A stretch of DNA of 36,375 nucleotides from Pseudomonadota bacterium (GCA_018262285.1 JAGTRX010000015.1:1-36375); one strand, 5' to 3'. Shown: positions 8,234 to 16,373, numbered from the stretch's first letter. The notes: generated from the letters alone by a model not told the origin. A program made the numbers and translations.

Positions 8234-10024
8234 TTACTCACTTTTTGGATTACAAGCCTTCGCTGGCGATGCGGTCAGAACTATGCGCGCCGGAAAGCGA
8301 CTTTGAAAGGGTGCCCCCGCCAATCGGCCAGACAAACGCGCCAATAGGCCGCCCGCCTTTTCTTCGCACAGTTGCAACTGAACAGCCGGAATCCATGCAA
8401 AATCCTGCTGTTGTTGCCAATCCATCGCCGCCCATGCGCTTTCGGAAAGACCAAGCAGGTCTCCCGCTTTCAGGGTTGCCTGTATTTCCTGCATCGCCCG
8501 TTCATCTTCCAAAGCGATGGCAGCACTCTGCCGCAAAACGAAGCCCAGCAGTGACTTCTTCAGAAACGCTTGCGGCACAACAAAGCGAATCGGGCGCCGG
8601 CAGGATGCCATCATCGCCAACACATTGACCGGAGTTGCTTCTTCAAAAACGAGAACAGCCGCTCCCCTTTCCGGCACATTCTCCTCTACGCCTTCAGTCT
8701 CCAGCTTCGTCGCCGTATGCACAATCAGCCAGACGACAAAGCGCTGTAGGAATTCCGGCAGCAACCCATAGATATAAAGCGCCACCAAGGCATTGCAAAT
8801 GGCGGTAATGAGAAAGAGATTGGCGATGGAAGCGCCTAACGCCAGCATGCCGGCAGCAGCCACGGCGCCGACCACCATGAACAGAGCATTGAAGATGTTA
8901 TTGGCGGCAACAGTACGGGCGCGCGTCTCGGCATCGCTGTAGACCTGCATCATGGCATAGAGCGGCACTGTAAAAAACCCGCCGAAAATACCCAGCATCG
9001 TCAGGTCGAACAGGACGCGCCATATCTGCGGCATGGCCAGCAACTGACCGACCGACAGGGCTGTTCCGGCCAACGCCGGGACTGGCGAAAACAAACCAAG
9101 GTCCAGAGCAAAGATGGTCAGCCCGATAGAGCCCAAGGGCACTAGGCCCATTTCCACGTGTTTGCCGGAAAGACGCTCACACAGCATCGACCCAAGCCCG
9201 ATACCCACCGTAAAGGTCGCCAGCAACAGGGTCACCGTCGATTCCGTACCACCGAGCACGAGCCGCCCATACGCCGGTAACTGTGCCAGAAAAAGGGCAC
9301 CATAAAGCCAGAACCAGGAGATGCCCAGAATAGAGAGAAAAACAGTGCGGTTTTTGCGGGTAAAACTGATATTGCGCCAGGTTTCGGTTACAAAGTTGAA
9401 ATTCACTTTCAGTTCGGGCTCCGGGGCGGGCGCTGCCGGAATTCCCCGGCTGGTCAGGTAGCCCAGCAGCGCCACGGCGATGCCGACAAAAGCAATCCAT
9501 ACCGGCTGATCGACCACTCCGGCCAGCAGGCCGCCAGCCAATGTACCGATCAGGATGGCGACGAAAGTGCCGGCCTCGACCATGGCATTACCGCCAACCA
9601 GTTCATTTTCACCGAGGTGCTGCGGCAGGATGGCGTATTTGACCGGGCCAAACAGGGTGGATTGCGCCCCGAGCAGAAACAGCGCCACCATGAGTACGGG
9701 CAGACTGGTGAACCAGAAACCGGCCGCCGCTACCAGCATGATTACAATTTCCAACACCTTGGAAAACCTTGCCAGCCACGCTTTGTCGTATTTATCGGCC
9801 AGTTGCCCTGCTGTGGCGGAAAAGAAGAAATAGGGGGAAATAAAAATTCCCGCCGCCAGGTTGGCGAGAATTTCCGGCTTCATGCTGGTCCACTGGGCTG
9901 TCTGAAATGTCAGCAAAACCACCAGCGCGTTCTTGTAGAGATTGTCGTTGAAGGCACCGAGAAACTGTGTACCAAACAGCGGAGCAAAACGTCGCGTCTT
10001 GAAGAGTGCAAACTGTGAACTCAT
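8234..10024 (-). CDS. LplT-like MFS lysophospholipid transporter with degenerate acyltransferase tail
   Basis: A 596-residue inner-membrane protein. Residues 1 to about 425 are a 12-helix major-facilitator domain of the lysophospholipid-flippase (LplT) type: FGTQFLGAFNDNLYKNALVVLL, GQLADKYDK and GPVKYAILPQHL are characteristic. Residues about 425-590 follow the PlsC acyltransferase layout (RFVVWLIVHT, RRPIRFVV, KSLLGFVLRQSAAIAL, GDLLGL). However, the HX4D motif is replaced by FEEATPVNVL (460-469) and FPEG by LSES (526-529), so this tail should be catalytically dead. ATG 10024 overlaps the amidohydrolase stop (ATGA) with a strong AAGGAAGAAGG site. With Aas upstream it should recycle lysophospholipids. 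Confidence 0.88.
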   Translation of the reverse strand: MSSQFALFKTRRFAPLFGTQFLGAFNDNLYKNALVVLLTFQTAQWTSMKPEILANLAAGIFISPYFFFSATAGQLADKYDKAWLARFSKVLEIVIMLVAAAGFWFTSLPVLMVALFLLGAQSTLFGPVKYAILPQHLGENELVGGNAMVEAGTFVAILIGTLAGGLLAGVVDQPVWIAFVGIAVALLGYLTSRGIPAAPAPEPELKVNFNFVTETWRNISFTRKNRTVFLSILGISWFWLYGALFLAQLPAYGRLVLGGTESTVTLLLATFTVGIGLGSMLCERLSGKHVEMGLVPLGSIGLTIFALDLGLFSPVPALAGTALSVGQLLAMPQIWRVLFDLTMLGIFGGFFTVPLYAMMQVYSDAETRARTVAANNIFNALFMVVGAVAAAGMLALGASIANLFLITAICNALVALYIYGLLPEFLQRFVVWLIVHTATKLETEGVEENVPERGAAVLVFEEATPVNVLAMMASCRRPIRFVVPQAFLKKSLLGFVLRQSAAIALEDERAMQEIQATLKAGDLLGLSESAWAAMDWQQQQDFAWIPAVQLQLCEEKAGGLLARLSGRLAGAPFQSRFPARIVLTASPAKACNPKSE

Positions 10025-11268
10025 GCCTTCTTCCTTTCGAAGAAGCTACGGGTCTCAAAGACTGAAGCCGGAAATTTCTTGCCTTGCCAACTAAGCAAGC
10101 GCTTGACGGCAATATCGAACAGCAGCGGATTATGCTCGCGGATCAATTCCAGATCGCGCACCGCTTCCTCTGGCAGCAAACCTTCCCGTGCCAGCCTGGC
10201 CGGAGAAATGAGCGGCAGGATACCTGGCACCGGATAATCCGAGCCATTGAGCAAAACGGGGTGCCAATCCTCGCGTTCGAGCAGGGTTTTAAGGACAAGC
10301 AGTGGACGCTTGTTCAGGATGACGGCCGAAATATCCGCATGCAACAGGCCACGGGCACGCGGCTCGGCCAGCAGCCGGGCAAACAGGTCGAAGCTGGGAA
10401 GATGCTTTCCAGCGTTATCAATATCCTTGTCATTGCCATAGGAAGCGCAGTGCGCCACCACCACCCGTACGCCGGCATCAAGGGCGCGGCGCAGCAGGAG
10501 CGGATTGCCGAGATGCTGCTGATGTACGCCCTTGACCGCTTCCTCCTTGCCACAGTGCACGATCAGCGGCAGGCGATGCTCGGCCAGCACCCGGTAAAAG
10601 GCATCGCAACGCGTGCTGGCCGGGTCCATGCCCATCGCCGGCGGCAACCACTTGATGGCACAGGCACCATCAGCAATGGCAGCATGCACCGCATCGAGGG
10701 CATCGGCGCGGTAGGGATGAATCGAGGCCGCCCACTCAAACATATTGGGCGTCTCCGCAACCAAACGGCGGACGTAAGCATTGGGCACATACAACGAAGC
10801 GTTTTTCAGATCGGCTTGACCGGCTTCGTTGTAAGGGTGATCGAAAGCAAAGAGGATTGTTTTAAAACCGGCCGGCATGCCGTCAATCAAGTTGCGCATC
10901 CGCGCCACATAGCTCAGATCGGCCTGCCCCGGCGCCGAGCGAACACAGCCGGCATTCAGGAAAAACAGTCGTTTGGCATATTGCGCCGGATAAAAGGGGC
11001 TGGTCAGTTGCGAGCCGATGGACACGCCACTGCCGCTGTCGCCAGTGCCAGCGAGGTGGGTATGGCAATCCCAAACCTTGCTCACATCCAGTCCCTGCCA
11101 GACCTTGGCCAGCCAGAGGCTGGCCTGCAATTCCGAAGGCAAGGCCGCCCGGCAAGGATTGATCAGCACCGGCTTGGCGACACTCCAGCCACCGGCGGCC
11201 AGTAACGCGGTGGCGCCGATCCCCTGCAGGAAACGGCGGCGCGTACAGAAACCTTTCATATCGCTCAA
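10021..11268 (-). CDS. Tat-exported amidohydrolase (amidohydrolase_2 type)
   Basis: A 415-residue metal-dependent hydrolase. The N terminus has a twin-arginine signal (TRRRFLQGIGATALLAAGG), so it should be exported folded to the periplasm. The TIM-barrel metal sites are visible: WDCHTHL, IVHCGKE, VVVAHCASYG and the catalytic Asp in LNGSDYPVPG. The substrate is unknown. The TTG at 11268 is favoured because GGAAGAGG lies 6 nt upstream; ATG 11259 in frame is an alternative. It sits 1 nt after aas and overlaps the transporter gene by 4 nt, so the three genes are translationally linked. A periplasmic role in lipid-headgroup or envelope metabolism is an inference from context. Confidence 0.85.
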   Translation of the reverse strand: MSDMKGFCTRRRFLQGIGATALLAAGGWSVAKPVLINPCRAALPSELQASLWLAKVWQGLDVSKVWDCHTHLAGTGDSGSGVSIGSQLTSPFYPAQYAKRLFFLNAGCVRSAPGQADLSYVARMRNLIDGMPAGFKTILFAFDHPYNEAGQADLKNASLYVPNAYVRRLVAETPNMFEWAASIHPYRADALDAVHAAIADGACAIKWLPPAMGMDPASTRCDAFYRVLAEHRLPLIVHCGKEEAVKGVHQQHLGNPLLLRRALDAGVRVVVAHCASYGNDKDIDNAGKHLPSFDLFARLLAEPRARGLLHADISAVILNKRPLLVLKTLLEREDWHPVLLNGSDYPVPGILPLISPARLAREGLLPEEAVRDLELIREHNPLLFDIAVKRLLSWQGKKFPASVFETRSFFERKKA

Positions 11269-11269
11269 C

Positions 11270-13408
11270 TCAAGCCTCTTCCGCGTGTTTTTTCAGGGTC
11301 ACATAGTCAATTTTTCCGGTTCCCAAAAGCGGCAATGAAGCCACCAGCCGGATTTTGCGCGGCACGGCCAGTTCCGGAATACCCAGTCCTCGCGCCCTGG
11401 CCACCAGCAGTTCGCGGGTTAATTGACCGTCTGTGGTGAATAGCACCAGCGCTTCGCCCTTGCTTGGGTCGATCTGGCTGCTGGCGGCGTGCAGGGCATC
11501 GGGCGAAGAAGCCTGTGCCAGTTTTTCAACCACTTCCAGACTGACCATTTCGCCGCCGATCTTGGCAAAGCGCTTGACCCGACCGACGATGGAGACGAAT
11601 CCCTCCTCATCAATCTCGACCACATCGCCGGTTTCGTACCAGCCCTCACCGGCTTCCGATGATGGCTTCTGCAGCACGCCCGGCTTATCCACCTTGAGGT
11701 AGCCCGCCATGACGTTAGGGCCGCGCACATGCAGGATGCCGCCGCGATCAATTCCCGGCACCGGCACCAACTTGTGCTCAAGGGCCGGCAGCAATTGCCC
11801 GACTGTTCCGCTACGAAAGGCCATCGGCGTATTCGCTGCCAGCACTGGCGCCGTTTCGGTGGCGCCATAACCTTCCAGAATGCGAATGCCAAATTTCTCG
11901 AACCAGATATTGCGCACGGCGTCGCTTAGTTTTTCGGCACCGGCGATGACATAGCGCAGACGGAAGAAATCGTAGGGATGGGCAAAACGCGCATAGTTGG
12001 CAAGGAAGGTCGAGGTGCCGAAGAGCACGGTGCAACTGCGGTCGTAGGCCAACTCTGGAATCACGCGATAATGCAAGGGACTGGGGTAAAGGAAAAGGCT
12101 CGCGCCGGATAATACTGCCAGGGCCGCGCCGGTCAATCCGAAGGAATGGAAGATGGGCAGGGCATTGAGAAACTTGTCTTCAACCGAAAAATCGATCACC
12201 GAGCGAATCTGCGCAATATTGGCCAGCAAGGCTCGGTGTGGCAACACAACACCCTTGGGCGTGCCTTCCGAACCCGACGTAAAGAGCACGACTGCTGGAT
12301 CTTCCGGATCGGACGCCTTGGAAAAGGCGCGTGGAAAGTGCATAGCGAACAGCACCATCCAGAGTTTGTCGATGAGCGTGATGCTCTGCCGCAAATCCTC
12401 CAGATAAACAATGGAAACATCAACCAGACCTGCAATTTTTTCCTGCAACTTGGCCTGCTCGATAAAGGCGCGCGAAGTAATGATGGTGCGGATTTCGGTA
12501 GCGCGGCAGGCGCTCTGCATGGCCTCAACTCCCGCCGTGTAATTGAGCATGGCCGGTACCCGGCGGCGTGCCGACAGGCCGAAAACCATGGCCAGTGTTG
12601 GCGTCAAATTGGGTAGCAGCAGACCAATTTTTTCGCCTTCGACACTGATGCGCTCAACCAGACGGGTCAGCATTTGCGCCATCTTGAGCATATCGGTATA
12701 GGAATACTCGATCTGCTTGATGTCCTCAATCACGCGGCGACCGCGGCCAAAAATATCGGCGGCGTCGCACAGCGCCTCGTACAGCGTTTGCTGTGGGCGT
12801 GTCGAAAAAAGCATTTCCTGCATCAAACGGCGCATGGCCTCGCCCGCCTTGCGGCGGCGCAGCTTGGACGAGGCTGCCGGCGGCACCTGCAACTTGGTCG
12901 GCGGCAGTATGCTGATGCTGATGCGCGGAAACAACCGGCGCGGGTGTTTGCCCGACAGGCGTGAAAAATAGGTGCGCGTCGCACCATCCAGCCGAACCGG
13001 CACCAACGTAGCTCCGGTCTTGTAGGCAACAAAAGCGGGGCCTTCGTACACCTTCATCAGGCTGCCGGTCAGCGTAATGCGGCCTTCCGGAAAAATAACC
13101 ACCGGCCTACCACTTTCAATCAGACGGATGACCCGCTTCATCGCCATCGGGCTGGTCGGATCAACGGTAACGTAGTCCGCTAGCGACAGCACAAGACGGA
13201 AACGCCATTCACGCGCCACGCCGGTATGCACCACAAAAACCGGGTCGATGGGCAGAAAAAGACCCAACAACAGGCCATCCAGCAAAGATTCGTGATTGGC
13301 CACCACCAGCAGACGCTCGGCATCAAGCCCCTCCATCCTGCCCTTGACCTCAATCCGGAACAAAATCCTGATGATGATCCGCAATATCCAACGCAAAACA
13401 AAACGCAT
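11270..13408 (-). CDS. aas: Bifunctional 2-acylglycerophosphoethanolamine acyltransferase / acyl-ACP synthetase Aas
   Basis: A 712-residue enzyme close to the length of E. coli Aas. The N-terminal PlsC domain is intact: NHESLLDG (38-45, HX4D) and FPEGR (106-110). The C-terminal AMP-forming domain has the P-loop FTSGSEGTPKG (376-386), GYGATET (513-519) and GWYETGDV. It activates fatty acid, loads it on ACP and re-acylates lysophosphatidylethanolamine at the inner membrane. The N terminus (MRFVLRWILRIIIRILF) is hydrophobic and basic. ATG 13408 has a GGGAGAGAG site; the upstream extension to 13468 lacks family sequence. It lies downstream of an ArsR gene and upstream of the amidohydrolase and LplT-like transporter. 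Confidence 0.94.
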   Translation of the reverse strand: MRFVLRWILRIIIRILFRIEVKGRMEGLDAERLLVVANHESLLDGLLLGLFLPIDPVFVVHTGVAREWRFRLVLSLADYVTVDPTSPMAMKRVIRLIESGRPVVIFPEGRITLTGSLMKVYEGPAFVAYKTGATLVPVRLDGATRTYFSRLSGKHPRRLFPRISISILPPTKLQVPPAASSKLRRRKAGEAMRRLMQEMLFSTRPQQTLYEALCDAADIFGRGRRVIEDIKQIEYSYTDMLKMAQMLTRLVERISVEGEKIGLLLPNLTPTLAMVFGLSARRRVPAMLNYTAGVEAMQSACRATEIRTIITSRAFIEQAKLQEKIAGLVDVSIVYLEDLRQSITLIDKLWMVLFAMHFPRAFSKASDPEDPAVVLFTSGSEGTPKGVVLPHRALLANIAQIRSVIDFSVEDKFLNALPIFHSFGLTGAALAVLSGASLFLYPSPLHYRVIPELAYDRSCTVLFGTSTFLANYARFAHPYDFFRLRYVIAGAEKLSDAVRNIWFEKFGIRILEGYGATETAPVLAANTPMAFRSGTVGQLLPALEHKLVPVPGIDRGGILHVRGPNVMAGYLKVDKPGVLQKPSSEAGEGWYETGDVVEIDEEGFVSIVGRVKRFAKIGGEMVSLEVVEKLAQASSPDALHAASSQIDPSKGEALVLFTTDGQLTRELLVARARGLGIPELAVPRKIRLVASLPLLGTGKIDYVTLKKHAEEA

Positions 13409-13456
13409 CACTCTCTCCCTTTTCAGACTTCTTGCACCCAATTTCGGGCGATCATC

Positions 13457-13484
13457 ATATCGACACAACTAATTATTTCGATAT
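13457..13484. promoter_or_regulatory. Inverted repeat upstream of aas, candidate operator
   Basis: ATATCGA (13457-13463) and TCGATAT (13478-13484) form a perfect 7-bp inverted repeat with a 14-nt spacer in the AT-rich arsR-aas gap. The spacer contains GACACAAC, also found in the palindrome at the arsR promoter (13838-13850). This is consistent with one regulator binding both sites. Confidence 0.4.
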
Positions 13485-13500
13485 TTTAAGACAAAAAAAT

Positions 13501-13812
13501 TTATCGCGACAGGCGCACATACTCCAGCACACTGAGAAAGGTTTCCTCAATGAATTCACGGTTAACCCAGAACCAGACTTCCTTGCCAAGCTTTTCCGAG
13601 TTCAGCACCTGCGCCTCACGCAATATCTTGAGATGGTGCGACACGGTGGATCTCGCCAAGGTAGAAACTTCGGCAATCTGACCAACATTCAGATGCTCGC
13701 CCGGCTCAAACAGCAGCAGGATGCGCTGACGATGCTCGTCGCCCAAAGCAGTAAACACCTTGGACATCGACTTCCACTCTTCCGGCAGGGCACGACTGTA
13801 ATCGGTTTTCAT
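13501..13812 (-). CDS. ArsR-family winged-helix regulator
   Basis: A 103-residue ArsR-type regulator. The winged helix is clear: VFTALGDEHRQRILLLFEPGEHLNVGQIAEVS followed by the recognition helix TLARSTVSHHLKILREAQVLNSEKLGKEVWFWVN. It has no cysteine and lacks the ELCVCDL metal-binding motif, so a metal sensor of the classic kind is unlikely. The ATG at 13812 is preferred; a longer frame from TTG 13851 would start inside the -35 box. No Shine-Dalgarno site is visible and the predicted transcript starts near the ATG, suggesting leaderless translation. It lies 92 nt upstream of aas on the same strand and probably controls that lipid operon and itself. Confidence 0.88.
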   Translation of the reverse strand: MKTDYSRALPEEWKSMSKVFTALGDEHRQRILLLFEPGEHLNVGQIAEVSTLARSTVSHHLKILREAQVLNSEKLGKEVWFWVNREFIEETFLSVLEYVRLSR

Positions 13813-13819
13813 GTCGATT

Positions 13820-13850
13820 ATGGTAGTTACGTCGTTATGTTGTGTCAACA
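13820..13850 (-). promoter_or_regulatory. arsR promoter with overlapping palindrome
   Basis: On the minus strand, a consensus TTGACA (-35, 13848-13843) is spaced 17 nt from TACCAT (-10, 13825-13820). The -35 lies inside the palindrome TGTTG-ACA-CAACA (13850-13838), a good position for a repressor. The predicted start point falls within a few bases of the arsR ATG (13812). Confidence 0.5.
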
Positions 13851-13887
13851 AAATTTTTTACGGCAACGCTTCTCGTCCGCGGCCAGG

Positions 13888-14060
13888 TTACGGCACCATG
13901 TTCGTCCCGGCGATGGCGCTCGCTTGATTTTCGACCCTTGCTTGGCTATGCTCATCCCAACCGGCCAATTTCGGCTGGTTTCCCTTTCTTTCAAAGGTTT
14001 GGATGTTGGAGATTGCAGTAATCCGATAACCCCGCCCCTGTACCACAGGGCGTTTGGTTA
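13888..14060 (-). ncRNA. Possible C4/Ash-type phage-associated element
   Basis: Minus-strand translation of this gene-free stretch contains GYRITAISNIQTFERKG and then NQPKLAGWDE. I recognise this phrase from the small ORFs called Ash-family proteins near phage immunity regions, which overlap C4/CI-type antisense RNAs. The DNA coding NQPKLAG is an inverted repeat: AACCGGCC (13959-13966) pairs with GGCTGGTT (13973-13980), one G-U pair, 6-nt loop. That fits a structured RNA better than a protein. The strand is uncertain, and recognition is from memory without a search. Nothing else nearby is phage-like. Confidence 0.35.
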
Positions 14061-14080
14061 TCGATGAGCACAAATCACTG

Positions 14081-14103
14081 GCAGGCACCCCACGGGGCCT
14101 GCT
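14081..14103 (+). repeat. GC-rich hairpin upstream of rsgA
   Basis: GCAGGC (14081-14086) pairs with GCCTGC (14098-14103), with CCCC/GGGG further inside. It lies 40 nt before the rsgA start and is followed by a moderately T-rich stretch. It could be an attenuator or a terminator for upstream plus-strand RNA; the T-tract is not clean. Confidence 0.4.
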
Positions 14104-14142
14104 GATTTCGTTTGTTCTGATTATTGCCAATGGATTTCCAAC

Positions 14143-15189
14143 ATGAACGATTCCAAACAGAAACAACAGGTACCCTGCGACCAAGGCGAACCCGTCGCCC
14201 GGGTGACTGCCGTTGATCGCGACCAATATCTCGTCAGGAATGATCGGGGTGAAATACCCGCCGAGCTGACGGGCAAGTTTGTCTATACCAGAGAGAGCCG
14301 AAGCGATTTACCCTGCGTCGGCGATTGGGTTGGCGTCCAGTATCACGATGCCGGAACCCATGCGACCATTCATCACGTCTTGCCAAGAACGTCATTCCTG
14401 CGGCGAAAGGCTCCCGGCAAAGAACTCGGCTTCCAGATGATTGCTGCGAACATCGATGTAGCCTTCATCGTTCAGTCCTGTCATTACGATTTCAATGTGC
14501 GCAGACTGGAGCGTTACCTCGTGATGATCCACGAAGGCCACATCGAGCCGGTAATCCTGTTAACCAAGATCGATCTGATCAGCTCCGAGGCGCTGGAACA
14601 ACTGATCGGGGAGATTCGCCATGCCGGCATCGACGCACCGATCATCACGCTCAGCAACGTGACAGGTGCGGGAATTGATCAAATCCGCGAACGCATTCTG
14701 CCCGGAAAGACCTGCTGCTTGCTGGGATCATCCGGTGTCGGCAAGACCACCTTGATCAATCATCTTGCGGGTGGTTCAACTCTGGAAACAGGGGAAGTGA
14801 GCATTAGCGGCGAAGGTCGCCATACCACCACCCGGCGCCAACTCATAGTGCTTGAGAACGGCGGGGAATTGATCGATATGCCGGGCATGCGCGAATTGGG
14901 GCTGCTCGGCGTTGGTGAGGAAATCGACGACAGTTTTGCCGATATTCAGGTGTATGCCAGGGGCTGTCGCTTTGCCGATTGTACGCATACCAATGAACCG
15001 GGCTGTGCCGTTCGTAGCGCCATGGCGCAGGACGAACTGGATGCCGGGCATTTCCAGAATTATTTGAAGCTCAAGAAGGAATCCGAGTTTCACGACATGA
15101 CCCATCTTGAAAAGCGCAGAAAAGACCGGGCATTCGGGAAATTCGTCCGTTCCGTCGTAAAAGAGAAGGGAAAACGCAATGGACGTTAG
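14143..15189 (+). CDS. rsgA: Small-subunit-dependent GTPase RsgA
   Basis: Circularly permuted GTPase that helps the last steps of 30S maturation. 348 residues. The N-terminal OB domain (about 15-90) is followed by the permuted G domain: G4 TKID (141-144) comes first, then G1 GSSGVGKTT (195-203) and G3 DMPG (245-248). The C-terminal zinc site is C275-x4-C280-x-H282-x5-C288, exactly the family pattern. ATG 14143 begins a charged leader. The gene may be a second rsgA copy; many betaproteobacteria keep the main copy elsewhere, which cannot be judged here. It stands alone, 102 nt before the next gene. Confidence 0.93.
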   Translation: MNDSKQKQQVPCDQGEPVARVTAVDRDQYLVRNDRGEIPAELTGKFVYTRESRSDLPCVGDWVGVQYHDAGTHATIHHVLPRTSFLRRKAPGKELGFQMIAANIDVAFIVQSCHYDFNVRRLERYLVMIHEGHIEPVILLTKIDLISSEALEQLIGEIRHAGIDAPIITLSNVTGAGIDQIRERILPGKTCCLLGSSGVGKTTLINHLAGGSTLETGEVSISGEGRHTTTRRQLIVLENGGELIDMPGMRELGLLGVGEEIDDSFADIQVYARGCRFADCTHTNEPGCAVRSAMAQDELDAGHFQNYLKLKKESEFHDMTHLEKRRKDRAFGKFVRSVVKEKGKRNGR

Positions 15190-15291
15190 TCGGGAATAAG
15201 GACGCGGCCGGGGAGGTGTGACAGGTGATCGGCAGAGTTTGCGGGATGTCTGCAAGACGCCAAATCAGTCAGTCGCCGGTAGAATGCCGGG

Positions 15292-15555
15292 ATGTCGAAC
15301 CCTGTCGCCCCTCCCTCTCCTGAAATCAATCACCTGCGCGCCGCCGTCGCGCTCATCCCCGTTATTGAGTCCGGGCTAGCCGACTCGAAACTGACGCCGG
15401 AGAGGGCTTCGTTGATGGCCGCCTTCTGCGAATGGACGACCGAAAGCGCTTTCGACAAACCAGAGGCGGTGAAATTTGCAACCAGGGTCAAGGATGGGTT
15501 GGAACAGTTGAAGGTTGCGCTGTCGGTTTCCGCAACGGATTCGGAGCAAACATGA
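15292..15555 (+). CDS. Small conserved-looking protein of unknown function
   Basis: An 87-residue protein, largely helical: INHLRAAVALIPVIESGLADSKLTPERASLMAAFCEWTTESAFDKPEAVKFATRVKDGLEQLK. No signal peptide, membrane segment or known motif is visible. Its stop overlaps the hslR start as ATGA, so it is translationally coupled to hslR, which supports it being real. ATG 15292 is preceded by gccggg, a weak site. No function is proposed. Confidence 0.65.
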   Translation: MSNPVAPPSPEINHLRAAVALIPVIESGLADSKLTPERASLMAAFCEWTTESAFDKPEAVKFATRVKDGLEQLKVALSVSATDSEQT

Positions 15556-15938
15556 CCGATTCAACCGATCGTATGCGCATCGACAAATGGCTGTGGGCAG
15601 CACGTTTCTTCAAGACGCGCGGCCTTGCCTCCGATGCCATCGACGGTGGCAAGATCAAGGTCAACAGCGTACAGGTCAAGCCAGCCAAGGAAATCGGTGC
15701 TGGCGACACGATTGAAATCAACACCCACGAGAAATGGATCGTGGTCGTGCGCGACATCAATGCCCAGCGCCGCCCGGCGCCGGAAGCGCGTCTGCTCTAC
15801 GAAGAGACGCCGGAGAGCAAGGAACACCGGGAAAAACTCGCCGAATTTCAGCGGCTGGCACCGACACCGGGAGCGGACATTAAGGGCCGGCCGACAAAAC
15901 GGGATCGGCGGCAGATCAAACAGTTTGGTGGTTATTAA
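15552..15938 (+). CDS. hslR: Heat-shock RNA-binding protein Hsp15 (S4 domain)
   Basis: A 128-residue S4-domain protein. RMRIDKWLWAARFFKTRGLASDAIDGGKIKVNSVQVKPAKEIGAGDTIEI (about residues 8-57) is the S4 RNA-binding fold with the Hsp15 signature. The C-terminal part is charged (EETPESKEHREKLAEF, then KGRPTKRDRRQIKQF), as in Hsp15. In E. coli Hsp15 binds free 50S subunits carrying stalled nascent chains and helps rescue them. It starts within the preceding small gene (ATGA overlap). Downstream is a 435-bp gene-free stretch marking the edge of the accessory island. Confidence 0.93.
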   Translation: MTDSTDRMRIDKWLWAARFFKTRGLASDAIDGGKIKVNSVQVKPAKEIGAGDTIEINTHEKWIVVVRDINAQRRPAPEARLLYEETPESKEHREKLAEFQRLAPTPGADIKGRPTKRDRRQIKQFGGY

Positions 15939-15979
15939 ACATCCAAATGTGATCCAATAAATATGTCTGTTTCTCGGCG

Positions 15980-16136
15980 ATTCTGTTGAAAAACGCGGCT
16001 ATTTTGAGAGCGGCGTGGCAAAGATGCGATTTTCGGGTATGCCGAAGCTTTGGTTCGGCAACGCAAGCTCAATAGAGCGCGATTCTGAAGGCTAGTGTTT
16101 TAAACGGCTCATTGGCACAGAGTTTTTCAACAGAAT
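15980..16136. mobile_element. MITE-like element with 15-bp terminal inverted repeats
   Basis: ATTCTGTTGAAAAAC (15980-15994) and its exact reverse complement (16122-16136) bound a 157-bp segment with no open frame. TCGGC occurs just outside both ends (15974-15978 and 16137-16141), a possible target duplication with one extra G on the left. An internal hairpin TGCCGAA-GCTTTGG-TTCGGCA (16040-16060) is perfect over 7 bp. Such short, non-coding elements are moved by transposases encoded elsewhere; none is present in the window. It sits immediately after hslR, at the border of the AT-richer island. Confidence 0.6.
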
Positions 16137-16373
16137 TCGGCCAGAGCAGACCTTGAGCTTCTCGCCTGACTAAGGCGGCAAAGCGCCGGCCGCCTGCCGT
16201 TCATTCGTTGATGCAGATCAACGGTCGCTCCTCAGTCTATTGGGGCCGAACTACCGAGCGGTCGCGATGATTGCGTCGCAAGACTTCAAAAGAAGTACTA
16301 TGTGAGAATTTAGCTGCCTGTCGTGTATGCTAATGAACTTGATCGAAAATACTAAGAAACGCAGGAGTTGGAA
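16137..16373. other. Gene-free leader before the ATPase gene
   Basis: No open frame of note. Two hairpins are visible: GGCGGC (16174-16179) with GCCGCC (16189-16194), and CGTTGAT-GCAG-ATCAACG (16206-16223), a perfect 7-bp stem with a 4-nt loop. Neither has a T-tract. The last 120 nt become AT-rich and should hold the promoter of the ATPase-PIN pair, but no convincing -35/-10 pair stands out. Confidence 0.5.

Noticed and set aside
10084-11205. Long plus-strand open frame of 373 codons
   Set aside because: It lies wholly opposite the amidohydrolase gene, which has a Tat signal and metal-binding motifs; the plus-strand product has no recognisable features.
13813-13851. TTG 13851 as the arsR start
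   Set aside because: It coincides with the -35 region and palindrome; the conserved protein begins after ATG 13812.
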